NCBI RefSeq assembly: GCF_030272615.1
Contig: NC_081413.1
Coordinates: 603,880,709-603,944,708, forward strand
DNA length: 64,000 bases
DNA from: Cryptomeria japonica
Taxonomy: Eukaryota > Streptophyta > Pinopsida > Cupressales > Cupressaceae
Reading direction: 5' to 3'
The translations under genes were made by a program, and so were the position numbers. How positions within the stretch are numbered: the stretch's first letter is position 1; each line of letters starts with the position of its first letter. Positions 35,620 to 46,400 of this stretch are shown here, in pieces. The notes under the pieces were generated by a model. That model made no database searches and was not told the origin of the DNA. It worked only from the letters and a program-made list of their open reading frames with translations.

Positions 35620-36561
35620 GAACAACAAGATTCGCTGTACAACAGGGAAAAACCTATCTTCTTCGTATCGTTAATGCTGCAGTCAATAATCACCTTTTTT
35701 TCAAGGTTGCTTCACACAATCTTACAGTGGTATCCGTGGATGCCTCCTACACAAAGCCATACACAACTGACATTCTCATGTTAACATCCGGTCAGACTAC
35801 TGACGTTCTTCCAACTGCCAATCAAGTGAAAGCCAAATACTATATTGCGGCCAAAGTATACACTACACAGGATGAAGGAAATTTCGATAACACCACAACA
35901 ACGGCCATTATGAGCTACGTGGGTTCTAATGCATCTGCTACTCCAATCTGTCCAGAGCTTCCAATATACAACGACACTGCAACTGTGACCACCTTTAGCC
36001 GAGCCTTAACAAGCTTGGCTTCACAGGAGCATCCGGTGGACGTTCCCCGAAGCATAAGCGACAGTAGCATCATAACTGTAGGACTCGGTTTACTTCCTTG
36101 TGCCACCGGGGCTACCTGTGGTGGCCCTGAAAATAGCACACTGAGTGCCAGTATGAACAACATATCTTTTGTGCTGCCAAAAGTTGCCATTCTGCAAGCT
36201 TTTCACTTCCACATTGATGATGTTTATACCACCGACTTTCCTTCACATCCACCAGTTGTGTTTGATTATACCGGGGATGTAGACAAAACTCTGTGGGCGC
36301 CAATTTCTGGCACAAAAGTGAAAGTGATTGAATATAATGCCACAGTTCAGATTGTGTTCCAGGGAACCAACATCTTCCAAGAAGACAACCATCCAATTCA
36401 TATTCATGGTTATGACTTTTATGTTGTAGGAGAGGGTTTTGGTAATTTTAACAATGAAACAGATCCGAGCTCTTTCAATCTGGTCGATCCGCCTCAACGA
36501 AATACTGTAGGGGTTCCTTTCAATGGATGGACTGCTGTCAGATTCAAAGCTAGCAATCCAG
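35620..36561 (+). pseudogene. LAC: Laccase exon 5
   Basis: This is the largest exon, 314 codons, fully open. It carries cupredoxin domain 2 (GTTRFAVQQGKTYLLRIVNA, VVSVDASYTKPYTTDILML) and most of domain 3, including the copper-binding HPIHIHGYDFYVVGEGFGNF near 36400. It ends GWTAVRFKASNPG at the donor GTAATA (36562). Several NxT/S sites fit a secreted glycoprotein. Intron 5 after it is 109 bp. Confidence 0.93.
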
Positions 36562-36670
36562 GTAATAAACAGAGTGACAGTTTTCTCATTATTGTAGATA
36601 TGATACATGGCTTGAAATTTAAATTTGGAAAATGTGTATGGAATACTGAAGGATTGTTGGATTTGTGCAG

Positions 36671-36710
36671 GTGTTCGGTTCGTACATTGTCACTTCAATG
36701 ATCATGTAAC
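36671..36710 (+). pseudogene. LAC: Laccase exon 6, left part
   Basis: After the acceptor TTGTGCAG it reads GVRFVHCHFNDHVT, the type 1/type 3 copper motif HCH. The family usually has Trp where Arg stands in GVRF. The exon is cut by the LTR element at 36711; GTAAC at 36706-36710 is the target repeat. Confidence 0.9.
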
Positions 36711-36957
36711 TGTAAAGATTAGAAAGAGTAGATAAAACAATAACAGAAACAGAAAAGCAATAAGAAGAGACAACACACAATTTATCATGATTCGGCAAAT
36801 ATGCATACATCCACACTCAAAGCAGGGAATAACTTCTATTAATCAACTCCAATACATGGGCTGCACACAGCCATTATATAATCATATTCAGATATGAAAT
36901 GAATAGTTTGGGAGAACGCGAAGGGTCATGTGACCGTTGGACTTCACATTCCCAACA
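36711..36957 (-). repeat. Non-autonomous element 3' LTR
   Basis: It starts TGTAAAGATTAG and ends TTCACATTCCCAACA in + strand order. ATCTCCCCCGTG (polypurine tract on the minus strand) follows. Confidence 0.9.
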
Positions 36958-37345
36958 ATCTCCCCCGTGAAGGCCAAATGGCACAGCCATGCACTAGCAT
37001 CCCTGCTTCCATTTTTGAAATTCACATTAAAACTAGCCTGCTAGATTTTAGCTTGGTGAACTCTTGTTCACATACGCTTCGAATTAGCCTTTTCCAAATC
37101 AAAGCAGAGTTAAAAACTCTATCAAGCACAAACTCACCCATTATGCCAAAAACCGAAACACCACCTTGTGCCAGTTTATAATACATTTTTTCATCACCAT
37201 GACCTGAACTCCCTCATAACAGAATATCTACCGATTCACAATTACTGGATTCTAATATCCAAACATAAAACTCAAACCTTACAAGGAACAAAACAATGAC
37301 ATTATTTTCATCATCAAACAACTCCATCAGATTGTTATCACGAAT

Positions 37346-38194
37346 TCAAGTTCTCTCACCCTTAGGTTGTTCATTATCGACGTTGGCACTATCATCCACA
37401 TCCATCCAATCAGGTTGGTGAATGTCGATGCATTCTGGTCGAGATAAAACATCTCCTCCTCCATTAGAATAAGCATTAACAGATTCAATAACATTTTCAT
37501 TCACTCCATGTGATGCCTGAAACTGCTTGGAGCGATGCCCATTGTCCTCTACTCCTGTCAATGGTTGCTTTCGCTTCAAACCAGAAAACTAACTTTTATC
37601 ATTTACTATGTCATCTAAATCCATAGGCTCATAGGCTTTTATGAAATTATCTGCACAAAGGTTGTCATCATTATGGGAGTGCCTCTTTATTTTCGCCAAG
37701 GCCATGCCATTCGCAGAGCTCTCCGAAGCCAAAATTTGTCCCAGGCCTCCTTGCCTTGCTACCTCACTCCAATCTGCACCCTCCTCATCCTGGGAGTCAA
37801 CAACAGATTCAGCTTGGGTCTCCAATGGCATACACTCTTCCTCCCGCAATCTCTTGAGTTCATCCTCTTCAACAACAACCACTTTTTCAACATCTTTCAG
37901 CTTAGAAATTACAGTGTCTATATAGGGACTATCATGGCGTTCAACCTTCACCATATGAATCCCAACAACTTTCCGACCATTAATAGTTTGGCCAATAAGT
38001 GCCAAGGCTGGCTCAAGGGGAGAGAAAATAAGAATCCCAACATCTTTTTCCTTCGCTAGATTCTCCTCTTCAACTGAGTCCCCCTCTTTCTTCCAGCCAT
38101 TCCACCAATGTATGTGGGGCTTGAAGCATAGTTTTACATGGAACGTAAAACTGCCATAGAAGTTATAAGTTTTACCTTCTCCTTCTTCCTCCAT
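37346..38194 (-). CDS. ORF of the non-autonomous LTR element, function unknown, one in-frame stop
   Basis: The ATG at 38192-38194 is the second ATG after the primer site; a 3-codon upstream ORF precedes it. The frame runs 201 codons to a TAG at 37589-37591, then stays open for about 80 more to 37346, about 282 codons in all. The start is MEEEGEGKTYNFYGSFTFHV, then HIHWWNGWKKEGD. The middle has a likely coiled coil (VISKLKDVEKVVVVEEDELK) and acidic runs. The part after the stop has a basic GLKRKQP patch that could be a nuclear signal, and DWMDVDDSANV near the end. I recognise no gag, enzyme or host family. It could be captured host sequence or a very diverged gag. The TAG may be a late mutation. 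Confidence 0.6.
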
Positions 38195-38227
38195 CTCTGT
38201 TCAAGACAACATGGCTCTGATACCAAT

Positions 38228-38473
38228 TGTAAAGATTAGAAAGAGCAAAGAAAACAATAATAGAAACAGAAAAGCAATAAGAAGAGACAACACACAATTT
38301 ATTGTGGTTCGGCACATATGCCTACATCCACACTCAAAAGCAGGGAATAACTTCTATTAATCCTCCAATACATGGGCTGCACACAGCCATTATATAATCA
38401 TATTCAGATATGAAATGAACAGTTTGGGAGAACGTGAAGGGTCATGTGACCGTTGGACTTCACATTCCCAATA
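38228..38473 (-). repeat. Non-autonomous element 5' LTR
   Basis: It starts TGTAAAGATTAG; its end is TTCCCAATA rather than CAACA, one C to T change at the terminal base pair region. The target repeat GTAAC follows. Confidence 0.9.
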
Positions 38474-38478
38474 GTAAC

Positions 38479-38569
38479 ATGAGGGTTGAGCATGGTTCTT
38501 CAAGTGAAGAACGGTCCCAGCAAGATCAAAAGTTTGAAAGGTCCTCCTAATGACCGTCTGGAATGCTAG
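38479..38569 (+). pseudogene. LAC: Laccase exon 6, right part and stop codon
   Basis: It resumes right after the second GTAAC (38474-38478). The frame continues with TGA at 38480-38482 where the family usually has TGG (Trp), then GLSMVLQVKNGPSKIKSLKG, PPNDRLEC and the natural stop TAG at 38567-38569. A C-terminus ending in Cys with PP-D is the typical laccase end. Confidence 0.88.
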
Positions 38570-39539
38570 AGCAAATTATAGCATCAGAAATATAATTTTG
38601 GTGTTAATCACCATAGCATGCTGTGGATTTTACTTAGAGACGATATGTAAACTAATTCGTCCATAAGATTTAGTGAGTGATGTATAGCATTAGAAAGCAA
38701 TGATAAAGCTTATCCTTATCTTTTTAGTTCATATATATATTATCTCATTGTGTTTTCTAAAGTTAATAAAATGAAATTATGGTTTCATGAGTATTTATTG
38801 GAAGTACCTTGAGTGAAATTATGTTTCAAAACAATTAAGGAGAATATTTTCTGATATTATTATTTAGAAAAGTGAAATATATAAGATTAAAATGGTTTAG
38901 AGGAAATAATTCTTTCAAATTTAAAATATATATATTTTTTATATTAAAAAATTCTAAAAAATATTTATTAACATATTATTAAAAAATCAATAAAATAGTT
39001 CTTGCTACTATATATGCTCTCTTTACAGTTGCTAGATCTGTTCAACTTTCTAGAGTTTTTGTTACTATTTTACGTATGCTTTGGGAGTTGTCATTGTGTT
39101 CTTCTATATAATTGTTAGTGTATCTCAACTCTCTTCTATTCTCTAAATTGTTCTTCTACTAACTACTACTCTATTCTTCCTTTTGTTTTGTACTCTTTAT
39201 AGTTTCTAAGTACTAGTAATTATTTTTCTCTCAAAATTCTTTGATATTAAAAAATCATCCAAAGGTGTCATGATTACAACCTCTAAAAATAAATAAAGTT
39301 TTGTGAAAGTTGTAGGATAGGATGTCTCCAATTCCATGATATTTTGGGTAGGAATAAAATAACATGTAAAAAATTTAATGATTTTACTCAAGATTATTGA
39401 TTTCTAATGTCCTCACCCTTAATATTGAGTCTGTTTCGTGCTCATTATATACTTTTGGAGTTGAACTATGCATTTTAAAAGCTCTTTAAAGTTGACTAAA
39501 TATGACTTTTAGAGCTAACTACGAGAGCTCTATATTTTT
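38570..39539. other. Laccase 3' flank, AT-rich, no gene
   Basis: The first part is the presumed laccase 3' untranslated region. Beyond about 38700 the sequence is AT-rich (TA-runs near 38930) and no coding family is seen. No poly(A) signal can be set with confidence. Confidence 0.4.
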
Positions 39540-40395
39540 TACCTCTATATCCATGATGCCTAACCTATATTGTAGACATTCAAACTATCTTTTAATATTG
39601 CTTTGGTTAAAATAAGTACAAGTTGCTACTCAAATCTATAAATTAAACTTTAATTTTTCAAAGTGTTCTACAAGATCCTTTATGAAATGGTAATGAATCT
39701 CAATATGCTTTCATCATCCATGAAAACTAGGTTTCTCATCAAGGTTACTCACTGCAATATACTTAGCTTCTATTGTGAAAATATAAATTTTTAATTATTT
39801 CTTAGATGCCCACAAAATGTCTTTTTAGACCAAGTGGAATACATCCTAATGTGCTTTTCCTTCAACTACACTACTTTCCCAATTACTAGCAATATATATA
39901 ACTAACTCAACCTCACTTGATGTAGTATACATAAGATCATAGCCTTTAGCATTGTCATAATTAGGATTCTCATACTTGTTTGCCAATCTATATCCCTTAA
40001 TTTCTCCATAAATTTAGAAATTATCTTACTTCATGCACTATATTAGGTATGGTTGGTATTAAATCCACAACACTTGTAATAATTCTTGTGCATGGAGTTG
40101 TATTTACACTACTATGGCAATCTTCCTTACTTATTTTTACACATGTCGATATTAGTTTTGGTGTAGGATTTCTTTTCAACATTTTATACCTCTTTGAAAA
40201 ATGTGGCATACTTCATTTTAGAAATAAAAGTAGCATGATATGTTTGTTTTACCCATTGCCATGGAAATATGTTAGCAAAACTAACTCTATCATTTCAAGA
40301 TCACTTTTCATATCTTCTTTGTAATTGATAATGACATAATCATTATTTCCTATAAAAATTAAATCATTTATATGTAAGACAAAAATTAAATTATC
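39540..40395 (-). pseudogene. Ty1/copia RT-RNase H remnant (3' part)
   Basis: On the minus strand DNLIFVLHINDLIFIGNNDY near 40330-40390 is the RT box (YVDDL region, with N for the first D). It is followed by YKEDMKSDLEMIELVLLTYF, and then FFKEV-NVEKK. RNase H follows with YTTSSEVELVIYIASNWESS, AKYIAVSNLDEKPSFHG and KHIEIHYHFIKDLVEHFEK. Many stops occur. The upstream part of the same RT is at 44386-44625, across an insertion of LINE-type sequence. Confidence 0.75.
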
Positions 40396-42345
40396 GCATA
40401 CCTAAAAGGTTGACCTATAAACAAACTAACAGTAGTGGTAATGGAAACTATGAGTAGAGTATGGCATTGTGGTAGGGTTTTTGAGAGTGCTACAAAGGAC
40501 GATGATGATGTAGAAGGTGACCTAGATGGGTTTGTGTTTGGATGTTGGCTTGGGTTGGACCTATGGTTTTCCATGGTCCTTTTGGGGGTTGTGGAGGTTG
40601 AATTTTCCAGAATCTTCTTTTTTGGTTGGATTCTTCCTCTTCCCTCCTATCCGTGGGTGCTAAGTCACCCCTTCCTATTGACTGAGCAGTTCTTGTTTCA
40701 ACATGGGTTTGTTTGTGGGTTTTCAATTTTGTTTTATTTTCTCTACTTCTTTGCCTTATGTTGCATTGGGCCCGCTTTCTTTTCGACCTTTTCCTTTTGT
40801 TTTGGGTTTGGTTTCTAGAACCTTGTGCTTATTTTTTTATTTTCACTCTTTCTTAAGCAATTCTACCAAATTGTTGCTCTCTGCACTATGGGTGCCTCTT
40901 CACCTTTGGACTTGGTCCTTGGTCTGGGTCTTTTTCTTGTGGTATCTCTAGTTGGTTCTTATCTTAGGCTTTCTGAGAGATGGGATTTCATTGTTTGGAG
41001 TCCCTCCCCTATTTTGTTTGTGTTTTGTCTTGTAGGTTTGGCACTTATTGTGCGCTCTACAAGATCTTTGTGGTTGTTTTCGCTTGTTTATGGAATGACC
41101 TTCTCCTCCTTAGTTCTCAGGTCCCATCCTACTATTTTGTGGGTGGATTTATCTCTATCACGCATCTTTCCAACACGAAGCTCCCCTAGGTTTGTTAGTT
41201 TATTTGGCTCCTTTTTATGGGTATGTTGTCTTGCATTGGGTTGGAGATCAAATATTTTGGGCTGCAATGCTATTTTTTTGCCTGATTTGGGGCTCGTTTG
41301 GTGAGGTTTTCCATGTTTGATTTCTATTAGCCCATTTCTTTAGCTTTGCTCCATGGTGGATTCTATCTGGTGGCACTCTTTTCCCTCTTTTCCATATGTT
41401 GCTTCTTTATGCCTCTGCATTTTATGCCTTGGTTTGATAGCCTGGTTAGGCTTGGTTGTTTGGGATTCTACTATTCTCTCTATGTTTTCTAACTTATTCA
41501 TGGGTGCTCCTACATTATTTAGGGTTTGGATGACTCTTTCCCTCCATGATTCTTTCAAGGTGTATTTTCCTCTGAAATTTTTAATGTGCATCAATGTTAA
41601 AGAATCTATTGAGTCATGTCTTCCTTAGGCATGGATTGGGTTGATAAGGAATGCTCTTGGTCATTTTGAGGTGGACCATCTAGTTGATAGGATGGATCCT
41701 ACTATGTTTTTTCCTTTTGTTACTCCTACCAAGATTTATATGTTGGGTTCACTTTAGCGAGGACATGTGTTTTTAAATAATAGATTCTTGGGTATCTTCC
41801 ATATCCAACTGCTTGTGAGCCTATTAAGGTTCATGGGTTCTGCTAATAGTGGACCTACCAAGGTGGTCTAGGATATTTTATCTACAAGGATTACTATCAT
41901 GATAAGGTTTAGGGATGCCTTTCAAAACTTAACAAGTTTTTTTGTGTTAGTCTTTTCCTCAAGTTTACTATGTAATTTTCTTTTGGAAAGGCTAGGTTTT
42001 TTTTACAAGGTTGTAGGAAGCCTTTCAAAATCCACTAGTTATTGTCTGCTACCTTGGCTTCTTTGGTGTAAGCACAAGGGGTTTGTTAGGAAGATTCTTT
42101 GAGGTTCTTTTCTAAACATCTATGTTCTAATTAGGTGATTTTGGTTTGTTGGGAACCCTATTCCAATCATTTTGATTCTCTAATCAAAAGATCATTTCAA
42201 TAAAGGGCCAATCCTTTTTTGGTTTTTATGGTTTTGGTGGTCTCACTTCTTGTGAGCCCCTCCTTGTTATATGCCTATGTGGTGGTTATCTTAAGGTTTG
42301 GGCCTTCTCCTCATTTAATCTATTAAGAACAAATAAAATATCACA
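40396..42345 (+). mobile_element. LINE-type element, first of two, with 3' hairpin and tail
   Basis: The block is T/G-rich on the + strand. Long open stretches exist (for example 40825-41304) but their Leu/Phe/Ser-rich text has no known domain and looks like composition, not coding. Its 3' end has the hairpin TCTCACTTCTTGTGAG at 42241-42256, then CTTAAGGTTTGGGCCTTCTC near 42290-42310 and an A-rich end. It interrupts the copia RT between 40395 and 44386. It is called LINE-type by its tail, since no RT is visible. Confidence 0.5.
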
Positions 42346-44385
42346 AATTTATGTATTGAAAAAGGGATTTTCAAAATGGGCAAGTGAGGTGAGAGAGTTA
42401 GGAAAGGAAACGATCAGATTTCTTAAGGGTGTGAAGTTGCAAAGGATCATTCTGAAAGTGAGTTAGAGGATGATGGGGATAGAACTAGATGATGGGGATA
42501 GAACTAGTTCAGGTCCACCCCTTTCATGGAAATGGTTAGTGTTTGTATTCTTTTGGTGTCTTTTTCTTACCTTGCCCAATTGGAGCTTCTTCTTGGTAGA
42601 GTGTGTCGAGCTTTTATGTGCAAGGGGTACCTAGGCTTGGTCTTCTATTGGTGAGTGTTCCTATTATATTTTTGCAGGTGGGGGTAAGGTTAGTTTCATG
42701 GTTGACTACACTAGAATCATGATTAGGGCATGAATTTTATTGGCGACAAGGTCTTATTCCCTTGTCTTGTTGTTGGTTGGTCATTGATGGTTCAACATGT
42801 GTCTTTCCTTATTCCCTCCTTGTTTCCCAAAGTGGTCTATCCTTGTTTCCTTTGGTGAATGAATCTATGTTTTGGCCTCCCTGGCTATGGATCTTTCTCT
42901 CTCTGGCTACGGTGTTTGTGGAAATTTTTTTCATGGGTGTGTGTGTGGGGGGCGCGAGGGGGGTGGGGGGTGTTAAAGAACTATTCATTTGGTCCTTCTA
43001 AGGGTTTTGGGTCTGAGTATATCCTCTACCTAGGCTTATAGATTTTGTTTGTGTAAGAGGGGTTCTACATTTTTGCCCCTATTTCCTCTCTTGTAAGTCC
43101 TTTAGAGGTAGAGTCTATTCATAGATAGGAAAATTATCTAGTTTTCTTCATCTAGTATTGACTAAAAGTGCTCATGGTATGGGAGCTCCTAATGGGTTTC
43201 AACCCTGTTTCTTTTGGTGGATGAGAGTTGTGGTGTTGTTTCCACCCCTCTAATTTGGGTTTATGAAGCTGACCAAGATAGTGGCCCTATTCTTCATAAG
43301 GATTTGGACTTCCTCCTTAGAGAAGGTGTTCAAAAGTGTTATGTCTATTCTATTGTGGGTGCCCTAGGTTCCCTTCCTTGTCACATTGGTGAAGCCCAAG
43401 AAGGGGTTCACAACCTTTATTACTATCCCTAAGGTCTTAATAGCTTTACAGGTTAGAGTTTTCTTATTAACTAGAAACCTTGAGGTGGTTGCTACGTCCA
43501 CTTATTCTAACTATTCTATTGTTTCTCTTATTCAAGTGGTTTTAGTGGTAGGATGTGTCCTAGAAAGTCCTATAGAGGTAGACTCTTTGGTGGGTTGTGC
43601 TACTATTAAGCCTATAGAGGCGGGTTTAGATGAAAATTATTCAAAGCTATTGACTTTGTATCAATGGTTTCTAGCAAGAAATTGTTTCTTCACCAAAGGT
43701 CCTATAGAGTTGAACTCTTTTCCAAGATATGTTGTTGTTGATGCTCTAGAGGTAGTTATCAAAGCAAAGTGTGTATAAGATTCAAATTCGAGCCAATATT
43801 TGTCAGATAGAAGTTGTGTTTTATTTAGAGGTTAGTGTGTGAGGGCTCCTCGACCCAAATTCTTGACTACCCTTATTCTCTCCATGTTGCAACTATTTTT
43901 TTCTTCTTCTTCTATCTAAATCTCTACTCTAGCTTTCTCTTCTCTCTACTCTTGCTTTCTCTATTTTTGCTAAGCTACGGTGGTTCAATTTCTACTAGAA
44001 GTTGGATTTATTCCTTATACTTTGGGTTCCTTATTATCCCCTTTTTTTGTTGTCTTTGTTAAGGTTCTTATTCAAGGTTTTAGGGTTCCTTTTAGAACTA
44101 GCTATCTTTTGATTGGATTCAAACCCCTTCATTAGTTGTTCTTTCTTCTATTCAAGTGAATTTTTAAGATTCTTAGTTCCCTTTGAAAACCCAAAAATTT
44201 TGAGAATCTAATATATTTTCAGGACCTTTATTTCCTATTGGTTCAAGCTCTAGTGAAAATATTGTGATTTTTTTCAAGTCTCACCCCTTGTGAGACTTAT
44301 TGCTTTCACCTTTTGCTGGTATATTTTCTTTTTTCCTTGGTGATTGATCTATAAAAGGCTTGGGTCCTTCTCATGCTTATCTAAT
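42346..44385 (+). mobile_element. LINE-type element, second of two, with perfect 3' hairpin
   Basis: It is similar in texture to the block before it. An 18-bp piece (GATGATGGGGATAGAACTA) is repeated in tandem near 42470-42510. A G-rich cluster with three runs of six G lies at 42947-42970. Frames at 43214-43778 are open but unrecognised. The 3' end has AGTCTCACCCCTTGTGAGACT at 44277-44297, an 8-bp perfect stem. It is followed by AAGGCTTGGGTCCTTCTCAT, and TAATAAAAAAAATTAAAA. After the A-run the copia RT resumes. Confidence 0.5.
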
Positions 44386-44625
44386 AAAAAAAATTAAAAT
44401 TTCATTATGACATTCTTTTCTATAGAGTGTGATATCACTACTAATTTCAATAAATCCATTGCTCAAGAAATATGAGTCAATTCTATTGTGTCATACTTGA
44501 TACACTTTCTTCAACTTGTAGAGGGATTTATTTAGCCTATAAAAACTATTTTCTATCTTGGGAATTCATAGTCATGTGGATATTAAACATTAACTTTTTT
44601 CTTTTCCTCTCAGATTAGGAATGTA
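44386..44625 (-). pseudogene. Ty1/copia reverse transcriptase remnant (5' part)
   Basis: On the minus strand ENSFYRLNKSLYKLKKVYQV, a stop, then HNRIDSYFLSNGFIEISSD and TLYRKECHNEILI match the copia RT block [30 protein letters not shown]. The next residues of the family (ILIFVLYVDDLI) are found at 40395 on the other side of the LINE-type insertion, so the two are one split gene. An AT-rich stretch without genes follows to about 45999. Confidence 0.72.
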
Positions 44626-45020
44626 GATTATATATACATTTGATACACCTTCCACCTATGCTACACTACTCTTTCTGAGACTATCCAAAATATTTCCATT
44701 ATTATTAATAGAGTGTGTGCCCTATCATAGTCTCTTCCAAGTTTCTATTTCTATCCTTTTATGACTAATAGTACTTTGTTCTTTTTAATTATTGTTTTAT
44801 TTTTCCAAATATAAATAGGATGAGCTACATGTAAGTGCTTTATAGTTTAAATATTAGTTTAGTCATTAGGATATGATAAAGGCAATAATATTTAACACTT
44901 AATTATCCCATTATTACCTAAATTCAAATAATTCAAGCATAAATTTATTTATATAAGTTTTAGTGTGAATTTATTACTAGTTCTACAAGATCATTACTAT
45001 CACAAAACCTTATCATATAT

Positions 45021-45205
45021 GAACATGATTAGGAGACATCTCTAGAGAAATTTCCATCTACATTCTACCTATAATGATGCATATAATGTCCTATTTAATT
45101 GTGTGCATCAAATGAACATGATTGAGAGACATCTCTAGAGAAATTTTCATTTACATTCTACCTTTAATGATGCATATAATGTATTCTTGAATTGCGTGCA
45201 TCAAT
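45021..45205. repeat. Tandem duplication, 93-bp unit, two copies
   Basis: The unit begins GAACATGATT and includes GACATCTCTAGAGAAATTT, then ACATTCTACC and AATGATGCATATAATGT. The copies are at 45021-45113 and 45114-45205, about 90 percent alike. Confidence 0.85.
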
Positions 45206-45999
45206 GTAGATACTAATTTCGCAATAAATTTTACCTTGGATGATTAATTTTATCAACTTTAATGGGGGTTTTAGCTCTTAAAAATTAGTATATCCCGGCA
45301 CACTAAGGCTTAGCGACTAATCCTTGGAGTATTTAGTAGAAATGATATGGTTTTTTGTTTATACAATTCAAGTCTTTTTTTCCTCTTAAATTGTCATATT
45401 TAGACCTCAAGGAACACCTTCTTAAGTCTAGTGGAACCCAACAAAGAAAAATAACTACACTCTCTTTATGAAATTTCATATTGTTGCCCACTTTTTAATC
45501 ATAAATGTTAGTTTATAGAGTTAATTTTTTATAATGTTAAGTTGGATTTCCATAGGTTCAATTCTTGGTATATTCTTTAAAAAATATGAATCATTAGCTT
45601 CTTTAAAAAAATATGAATCATTAACTTTGAGAACTAAAATATATAACAAGATAGTTCTTATAATTAAACACAAAATTAAATAAGAAATTATATGAGTATG
45701 TAAATTTTTACCATTATAGTAATATTCCATGCATCTTGTCATACATAAGTTGGATTAGGAAAGTGATAACTAGAATTTTTTTCTAACATTAACAATTTAT
45801 AATATATATTCAAACTAAAAATATTTAATGTATGATATAAATTTCATTATAATTATTAATTAATTACTTCAAAATTTTAATTATTAGTAAATTAAATCAA
45901 ATATGAAACATTGGAGAGCTAAATTTCTAGTTACAATTTGATATTTATTTATTTTGGCAAAAAGCTAAAAAAAATATATTAAAAGGAAGAATTACAAAA

Positions 46000-46400
46000 T
46001 AAGAGATACACGACTAAGATATTTTCAAATAATAGTGGACATAACCACCAAAAAAACATGTAGGAGAAAAAGAGGCCTCCTAACAAACCAATATAATCAA
46101 AAGTTCCACATGATGACAAGAGAAAAGAAAAAAGTAGCACCCTCAACGTGCATCATGGTGAAGAAAACTAAAAAGTCGAGCAACTTTATCCATTGAAAGA
46201 GAATCCAAACCAAGGATTCACCACCCACAAGGAGAATTTGATGCCCATTTAGCAAGCAAGTCAGCAACCCTATTCCACTCACGAGGAATATGATTGAATG
46301 AGATATAACTGAAGCAATGAGATATCTAACGGATTTTGGCAACCAAGGATGAAAGCTTCCAAGAAGAGCTCTTAGAATATTCAATCATCACTTGGGTTAG
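46000..46400 (-). pseudogene. LINE RNase H remnant, 3' end of an element
   Basis: On the minus strand ISFNHIPREWNRVADLLAKW then ASNSPCGW (about 46215-46310) is the C-terminal part of plant LINE RNase H (HIPREWN-VAD-LAKWAS). The sequence continues left into a degraded tail ending in A/T-rich text near 45960-46000. The frame is interrupted upstream. No RT is visible; 46400-46850 shows no gene. Confidence 0.72.

Larger units (their letters stand above)
36711..38473 (-). mobile_element. Compact non-autonomous LTR element with its own ORF, inserted in laccase exon 6
   Basis: The element is 1763 bp, with LTRs of 247 bp (36711-36957) and 246 bp (38228-38473). A perfect target repeat GTAAC lies at 36706-36710 and 38474-38478. 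The primer site TGGTATCAGAGC (minus strand, 38214-38225) is a perfect match to the initiator Met tRNA complement. The polypurine tract is CACGGGGGAGAT next to the left LTR. It has no protease, integrase, RT or RNase H, so it must borrow them. One long reading frame starts just after the primer site, where gag would be. The LTRs differ at about 12 substitutions plus small gaps (about 95 percent alike), so it is younger than the copia element in intron 2 if rates are equal. Confidence 0.9.
27268..38569 (+). pseudogene. LAC: Laccase (multicopper oxidase), six exons, disrupted
   Basis: Plant laccases are secreted copper enzymes that oxidise monolignols and other phenols in the cell wall. Exons: 27268-27378, 27769-27914, 33171-33415, 34736-34864, 35620-36561, 36671-36710 plus 38479-38569. 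Joined without the insertions they give about 567 codons, the usual family length, and phases agree at every junction. Exon 3 (245 bp) and exon 4 (129 bp) have the lengths I know for plant laccases. Copper motifs HWHG, WHAH, HPIHIHG and HCHFNDH are present. Damage: the intron 1 acceptor is AA, not AG (27767-27768). A 5.2-kb copia element sits in intron 2, and a 1.76-kb LTR element splits exon 6. A TGA (38480-38482) stands where Trp is usual. It cannot make a normal enzyme. Confidence 0.93.

Noticed and set aside
35915-36608. Minus-strand open frames over laccase exon 5
   Set aside because: The plus strand is clearly laccase with copper motifs; the reverse frames are by-products.
38214-38225. 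Sequence complementary to the 3' end of a tRNA as part of a tRNA gene
   Set aside because: Only the 12-base primer site is present, next to an LTR; no cloverleaf arms follow. The same holds at 12048, 17060, 19786 and 32560.
40825-41304. Open frame of 159 codons with a hydrophobic, membrane-like translation
   Set aside because: The Leu/Phe/Ser bias follows from T/G-rich DNA of a LINE-type block, overlapping frames look the same, and there is no domain or conserved neighbour.
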